A model generated the notes under the pieces. That model had not been told where the DNA came from and ran no database searches. It saw only the letters and a program-made list of their open reading frames with translations. Shown piece by piece: positions 7,721 to 11,373 of a stretch of 11,373 nucleotides of DNA (positions within the stretch are counted from its first letter, which is position 1; each line of letters opens with the position of its first letter). The translations under genes and the position numbers were made by a program. Origin of the DNA: JAVKSM01 sp039583705 (GTDB lineage Bacteria; Actinomycetota; Actinomycetes; Mycobacteriales; Pseudonocardiaceae); the NCBI GenBank assembly GCA_039583705.1, contig JAVKSM010000107.1, forward strand, positions 1 through 11,373, read 5' to 3'.

Positions 7721-7768
7721 GCTCCGCGACCCCGGCTGTGATCGGCCCAGGGACAGGTTGGGGCCACG

Positions 7769-7812
7769 TTCACGAGTTTCACGGCACCGTCGACGCGATT
7801 CACGGGATTCAC
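7769..7812. repeat. Four TTCAC boxes in two 9-bp pairs, probable operator
   Basis: TTCACG occurs at 7769, 7778 and 7799, and TTCACC at 7808. The steps are 9, 21 and 9 bp, so two pairs with 9-bp steps are offset by exactly 30 bp. On the minus strand they read GTGAAnnnnGTGAA twice. A CGTCGACG palindrome (7788-7795) lies almost at the centre. The cluster is 50-100 bp upstream of the regulator and upstream of the plus-strand small genes, the place expected for a shared operator. Which protein binds is unknown; the regulator next door is the obvious candidate. Confidence 0.5.
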
Positions 7813-7909
7813 CGGCAGCGCCGTTTCGCCGACGGCGGGGATCACGGTTCCGTGTTCTCCGTCAGGACCGGGAAATGACAGCACCGATACGCGAGGAGGA
7901 CTGGCGACG

Positions 7910-8221
7910 ATGCCCACATCGACCGTCGGGTTCGTCACCGGCAATCGCTGTCGGCACGATCCCGCGCACTTGTCCCTGCCTCCTGGTCAGGGCAAGCGCC
8001 CCCGCTCCGGCAACGCTGGTAGCCAGACAGCTCGCGGCGCCCACCGCTGTTCTGACCCCACCGCCGGGCCGCTCCCCCAGACGGTGGCGGGATCGGGCCT
8101 GCCCCGAAAGCCCCGGTCCCGCTGCCCCCACTCCCACCTCGGGCGGTCTTCGTGGCCACCCCACCCCTATCGGGACAGCGATCTACGCCAACCGCTTCCT
8201 CGGAACCGACCGATTGTTTGA
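7910..8221 (+). CDS. Hypothetical small basic protein (uncertain)
   Basis: I do not recognise this 103-residue product. ATG 7910 follows GAGGAGG at 7893-7899 with a 10-base spacer, a strong signal. The stop at 8219-8221 is 13 bp before the next ATG, in keeping with an operon. Against it, third-position GC is only about 75%, the composition (Pro, Arg, Ser, His) has no fold signature, and other frames over the same stretch are also open. It could be a leader or a non-coding stretch downstream of the promoter region. A competing plus frame begins at ATG 7875 (MTAPIREEDW) and runs into the 8235 gene. I would treat it as possible only. Confidence 0.35.
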   Translation: MPTSTVGFVTGNRCRHDPAHLSLPPGQGKRPRSGNAGSQTARGAHRCSDPTAGPLPQTVAGSGLPRKPRSRCPHSHLGRSSWPPHPYRDSDLRQPLPRNRPIV

Positions 8222-8234
8222 CCAAGGAACGACC

Positions 8235-8486
8235 ATGATCCGTGTTTCTCAGCCGGCTCCCACCATCGCCCCAGCAGTGACCGGCCCTGCAACCCGCAGT
8301 TCGCCGCCACCGCCTCCCGTCGGCACCGAGCGTCCCGAGTGCCACGAGCCACCAAAGCTGCGTCGCACCGCGTCTCGCCTGACCTGGGCGCTGCCGCAGT
8401 GGTGGTCTGCTCGCCGCCGGCTGCGGCGGATGCGAGCAGCACGGATCCGGGTGGTGCTCGCCACGCCGCGGACGGTGCGCCGGTGA
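8235..8486 (+). CDS. Hypothetical 83-residue protein, first of an overlapping gene trio
   Basis: The start is ATG 8235, with AAGGA at 8224-8228 and a 6-base spacer. The first 40 residues are Pro/Thr-rich and probably disordered (RSSPPPPPVGTE). The second half is strongly basic with tryptophans (SRLTWALPQWWSARRRLRR), ending in RIRVVLATPRTVRR. This could be a nucleic-acid-binding or membrane-edge peptide, but there is no family I can name. Its TGA overlaps the next gene's GTG as GTGA. The same packing at the following junction makes a cotranslated unit likely. The frame is open for a long way upstream, but the Shine-Dalgarno sequence favours this start. Confidence 0.55.
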   Translation: MIRVSQPAPTIAPAVTGPATRSSPPPPPVGTERPECHEPPKLRRTASRLTWALPQWWSARRRLRRMRAARIRVVLATPRTVRR

Positions 8487-8776
8487 CTGGACTGGTCAAC
8501 CCGCGGGAGGTGGCGCGGGTGGTGCCGCCACCGGGCGCCTACGGCGATGGCCCGGTATACGTCCAAGTCACTAAGGCCCTGGCCGGGAAGGCATGGCCGC
8601 GTCCCGGCTACGAGGTCAAGCTGGGCGATCCATGGAGCTTCGATACCGAGCACGATTACGTGGCAGCGCACAACTCTCACAGCGCCTTTGTCTACATTCG
8701 CTGGATGCGTCAGGAGGGAGTGCCAGAGGCGGCGCTGAGCGTGGTGCGTATACCCAGAGACCGGAACGGGCTGTGA
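8483..8776 (+). CDS. Hypothetical 97-residue protein, second of the trio
   Basis: The gene starts at GTG 8483, four bases of overlap with the preceding stop, and ends at TGA 8774-8776. The product looks like a real globular domain: NPREVARVVPPPGAYG, then PVYVQVTKALAG, a polar middle (WSFDTEHDYVAAHNSHSAF) and VYIRWMRQEGVPEAALSVVRI. No signal peptide, membrane helix or catalytic motif is visible, and I do not recognise the family. Balanced composition and mixed alpha/beta character make it more convincing than its upstream neighbour. The 4-base overlaps on both sides imply translation together with the 8235 and 8773 genes, possibly as partner subunits. Confidence 0.6.
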   Translation: MTGLVNPREVARVVPPPGAYGDGPVYVQVTKALAGKAWPRPGYEVKLGDPWSFDTEHDYVAAHNSHSAFVYIRWMRQEGVPEAALSVVRIPRDRNGL

Positions 8777-9138
8777 GGATACCCGGAAACCACGCACGGC
8801 ACATGCGGTGGGCGTGGCTGGCCGCCCGGTGGCGCAACGCCCGAGCGCGCCACAGCCACAGGGCGGGTCCGGTGGGCGGAGGCTACCGGCTGTCCGTCTG
8901 GTTCGCCGACGCCGACGCAGCTCTGTTAGTCGAGTACGGCGACCGCGACGCCGCGCTCACCCGAGCCCGCGAGCTGGCGCAGGCCGGAGCGTGGGTGTCG
9001 GTGTTCGGCGGCGAGCACGACCTCGACGCCCGGCTGGTCCACCTGGCCCGGCTGCCCCCCGACTCGCCCCGACCCCCGGCATGGGAGCTGATCGCCGAAT
9101 TCCCACCCGGCCAGGGATCCGCTGCGCGCCGCTGGTGA
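8773..9138 (+). CDS. Hypothetical 121-residue protein, third of the trio
   Basis: The gene begins at GTG 8773, again overlapping the previous TGA as GTGA; ATG 8803 is an in-frame alternative. The N-terminus is Trp/Arg-rich (MRWAWLAARWRNARARHS). From about residue 36 comes an alpha/beta pattern: GGYRLSVWFADAD, ALLVEYGDRDAALTRARELA, GAWVSVFGGEHDLDARLVHLARL. It ends shortly after WELIAEF. The helix after YGDRDAA recalls small domains that pair a strand with an amphipathic helix, but I cannot assign a family. As the last gene of the trio it is followed by a 236-bp gap before the nuclease-like gene, so the two may be separately expressed. Confidence 0.6.
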   Translation: MRIPGNHARHMRWAWLAARWRNARARHSHRAGPVGGGYRLSVWFADADAALLVEYGDRDAALTRARELAQAGAWVSVFGGEHDLDARLVHLARLPPDSPRPPAWELIAEFPPGQGSAARRW

Positions 9139-9374
9139 AGAGACGCCGGAGCGCGCCACCCTGCCCTCTCAGGTGGCCACGCCTGGTCAGGGGGAAGTCG
9201 CCGTGCCTCAGGCTGCGGGCGTCGGCCTTGCTCAAGGGTGGTCATCTCTTTGGTGCCAGCAGACGCAACCTCAACGGCGTTCTTCCGAGCCAGGCGGCAA
9301 CGGCTTGCCTCAGGTGACCTCGTCCTGACCCATCCCCACCCCGGACGGCGGAGATAGTCGGTAGATGGCACCCT
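9139..9374. other. Intergenic gap before the nuclease-like gene
   Basis: No frame here has both a credible start and a protein-like product. I see no tRNA, no strong terminator and no clear promoter. A short GTAGAT at 9361-9366, 8 bases before ATG 9375, could be a weak -10 for a leaderless message. AGGTGACCT at 9312-9320 is a 9-bp palindrome with a central base, of unknown meaning. Confidence 0.4.
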
Positions 9375-11373
9375 ATGCCGGTGGACCAGGTCGAATACCG
9401 CGGGCAGTTCCCGCTGGAGGTCACGGTCGTTCCTGCTCGGGCAGCGTATTTGGTCCGGGAGGACAGTCGCGGCGGGTTCCGTCGCGCGGTGCAGGAGGCC
9501 AGTACCCGGTGGGCGGGCGTGACGGAGCCGATCGTTCCGGTTCAGCTCGGTGGGGTGGTTGAGGATTGGGTGCGCAAGGTGGTTGAGTTTGCGCGTGTTG
9601 ACGGCGCGGTCAACGTGGACCTTCCCGACGAGGAAGCGCGGGTCGTTGCGGCGGCACTTGGCCTGGAGTGTGTTCGCATCACCGATATCGATCGCTGGGG
9701 TATCACCCTGTTCACCTGTCATCCCGGCTTGGTTGGGCCACCGGCACTGCCGGGTGCTCCACCTCTGGTGATAGCGGGTCCGTCGGACGAACTCTGGCAG
9801 ATCGTGGCCGCTGGGGATCTCACCGTCGGGCATCTCGCTGACCTTGATCCGGCCATCTTGCCTGTTCGGCGCGGACTGACTCCGGATGACGTCGGCCGTG
9901 CACAACTCGGTAACACGACCTTGCTCAGCCGTACGCTGGTGTCGTTCGGTGAAACTGTCGGGTCACAGGCTCCCTTTCCCACCTCCACGATTGTGTGGGT
10001 TACTGAGTCGAACGGTCTGCGCGACTGCTGGGACTTTTGGAATGCTCGGACGCTGCGGCCAGTCCGCTTCGGCCCGATGCCCATGATCTTACTTCCCCGC
10101 GGCCAGATCCAGCACTGGCTCGGGTTTGACAAGCAGTTCGAGCACATCCTCCGCCGACCGGCTGGGTTCACCCCGGACGTCTTGATCACCAGCACCAACG
10201 TTTCCGTCGCTGACCTCGATGAGATCGCAGCTTTGCTGCATCTCGAACGCACAGACGAAGAAATTAAGCGTGGCCACGTCTATCCCGCATCGGTGCGGGC
10301 GGCTCCTTTTACTTATCGCGCCGTGCGCAATCTCGGCCCTTTGCTGGCATTTAAGCGGAGTTATGGAACATGCGTCTCAGTAGATATTCACATATTCAAT
10401 AATGATGCGACAGTACGGTTTCCTTCGCCCGTGCAATTTCGGGCTGGGAATACGTTGCTTAGGTTCGGGGGTACGCCGTTTAACGGACTGCCTCGGCGTC
10501 CAGCTGTTGCCAAACTTGTTGATCCGAGCGCCATATGGCGCGGTGATGCGATTCAAATATGCACGATGGCCTCAGAGCAGTACGCTTTTCAACTCCATGT
10601 CCCCAGCCTGCGCCAGGCTACTTCTGCGTTGCTCGGCGAGGCCACGTCGGGTTATCAGCCATCCAACGACGGTAGTTTGGCTGTTGGCATCCAGAAAAAC
10701 ATCGATATCGCAGTACTCCGCGAACCTGGTGTCTTCCAGGCCATTCGCCAGCTTACCACGCCACGAACAAAACATTTCCTCAACGAAGTCAGGAGACAGT
10801 TCAAGGGCGGCGACGACATCGAGAATATCATTGAAAAGCTCAAGCCTTTGGCAGATCACTGGGGAGGCAGAACCGGACAACGCATGCGTAGTGCAAGCGA
10901 CCTAAACGGTGGAGCGACAGTCGGCAATATCGCGGCTCTAGAACGGTTGTGCGGACTCGGCTGGGTTGAGCGAGGATTACGAATCACGTGCACAGACTGT
11001 CACATTGATAGCTTCACCCCGCTCAACGACGTCGCCTTTCGGAGTTCCACTACTTGTCGAGGATGTGGATCAGAGCAGGAATACGTCAGGGGTGACGCCG
11101 GAGTGTCCATCTTTTATCGGCTGAACAGTCTTGTCGACCGAGCCAGTGACCAGGGAGTCATACCACATCTGCTGGTCATCGCCGAACTCAACAGACGTAG
11201 CCCACAATCATGGTTCTTTCCTGGCCTCAACCTTTACTTTTCCGACGATATCGAAAAGGAGGCCGATATCGTCGGAGTCTACGAGGGTCGGCTTGTTGTC
11301 GGCGAAGTGAAAGTAAGTGGTACCGAGTTTAACGACGGCAAGATCGCGGACCGTGTTGAGCTCTGTACGCGTC
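9375..11373 (+). CDS. Large protein with zinc ribbon and PD-(D/E)xK nuclease-like domain (3' end outside window)
   Basis: The frame is open from ATG 9375 (or GTG 9381) to the window edge, at least 666 residues. I do not recognise the whole protein. N-terminal region (about 1-230): mixed alpha/beta, including CWDFWNARTLRP at 218-229. Middle region (230-530): no nameable motif, with some helical stretches such as FLNEVRRQFKGG. A zinc ribbon follows, with Cys539-x2-Cys542 and Cys561-x2-Cys564. It is followed by a candidate restriction-endonuclease-like core: Glu629-Ala-Asp631, then a strand and GEVK with Glu644 and Lys646. The D...ExK pair with hydrophobic strands around it is the PD-(D/E)xK signature, and the ExK precedes VSGTEFND, common in such nucleases. 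It is probably cytoplasmic. GC drops to about 40% near 10381-10440 against about 70% at 9601-9660, so the gene appears foreign. Likely a DNA-targeting effector or defence protein; this is inferred, not shown. There is no strong ribosome binding site. Confidence 0.75.
   Translation, partial: MPVDQVEYRGQFPLEVTVVPARAAYLVREDSRGGFRRAVQEASTRWAGVTEPIVPVQLGGVVEDWVRKVVEFARVDGAVNVDLPDEEARVVAAALGLECVRITDIDRWGITLFTCHPGLVGPPALPGAPPLVIAGPSDELWQIVAAGDLTVGHLADLDPAILPVRRGLTPDDVGRAQLGNTTLLSRTLVSFGETVGSQAPFPTSTIVWVTESNGLRDCWDFWNARTLRPVRFGPMPMILLPRGQIQHWLGFDKQFEHILRRPAGFTPDVLITSTNVSVADLDEIAALLHLERTDEEIKRGHVYPASVRAAPFTYRAVRNLGPLLAFKRSYGTCVSVDIHIFNNDATVRFPSPVQFRAGNTLLRFGGTPFNGLPRRPAVAKLVDPSAIWRGDAIQICTMASEQYAFQLHVPSLRQATSALLGEATSGYQPSNDGSLAVGIQKNIDIAVLREPGVFQAIRQLTTPRTKHFLNEVRRQFKGGDDIENIIEKLKPLADHWGGRTGQRMRSASDLNGGATVGNIAALERLCGLGWVERGLRITCTDCHIDSFTPLNDVAFRSSTTCRGCGSEQEYVRGDAGVSIFYRLNSLVDRASDQGVIPHLLVIAELNRRSPQSWFFPGLNLYFSDDIEKEADIVGVYEGRLVVGEVKVSGTEFNDGKIADRVELCTR

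Noticed and set aside
8883..9905. Minus-strand frame of about 340 codons
   Set aside because: It crosses the trio's third gene, the intergenic gap and the start of the nuclease-like gene, and has no domain-like sequence; a GC-driven antisense opening.
9719..10252. Minus-strand frame opposite the nuclease-like gene
   Set aside because: Its Arg/Ser-rich product has no fold pattern, whereas the plus frame gives a continuous protein with recognisable motifs.
10528..10541. Perfect 14-bp palindrome GCGCCATATGGCGC
   Set aside because: It lies inside coding sequence, stands alone and has no partner repeat; probably chance.
1..11373. CRISPR arrays, tRNA or rRNA genes, insertion sequences, attachment sites
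   Set aside because: I looked for regularly spaced repeats, tRNA-like arms, transposase motifs and matching terminal repeats and found none that I could support.

Overview
The window is very GC-rich DNA with strongly G/C-biased third codon positions, AGGAGG-type ribosome binding sites and many GTGA stop/start overlaps. This fits a filamentous actinomycete. The mix of conjugation proteins suggests Pseudonocardiaceae or a relative, but that family placement is an impression from protein style, not a search result. The window looks like the transfer end of an integrative conjugative element (or conjugative plasmid) plus its accessory region.

Layout: (1) 1-5078, plus strand, a conjugation module: the 3' end of a VirB4-like ATPase, a complete VirD4/TraG-like coupling ATPase, a replication-relaxation family protein and a membrane-anchored lytic transglycosylase. 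The transglycosylase appears frameshifted right after its catalytic domain. (2) 5068-7711, minus strand: a class I SAM-dependent methyltransferase whose N-terminus is in a different frame from the rest (apparent 2-base loss), a strong hairpin terminator, a GNAT acetyltransferase, and a large helix-turn-helix/helical-repeat regulator. The regulator and acetyltransferase overlap by GTGA and should be cotranslated. (3) 7712-7909, a control region with four TTCAC (GTGAA on the minus strand) repeats in two 9-bp-spaced pairs and a leaderless-type promoter for the regulator. (4) 7910-9138, plus strand, up to four small unrecognised genes, the last three tightly packed with overlaps. (5) 9375 to the window end, a large open gene, at least 666 codons, with a zinc ribbon followed by a PD-(D/E)xK-type nuclease signature. 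GC falls from about 70% near its start to about 40% in places, so it looks like acquired cargo.

How the parts may work together: the VirB4 and VirD4 ATPases would drive DNA export, the relaxation-family protein would process the element DNA, and the transglycosylase would open the cell wall. The minus-strand regulator probably acts on the repeat cluster between the divergent units. The nuclease-like gene is the best candidate for an undescribed function, possibly anti-phage or anti-plasmid defence carried by the element. That role is inferred from domain content and context only.
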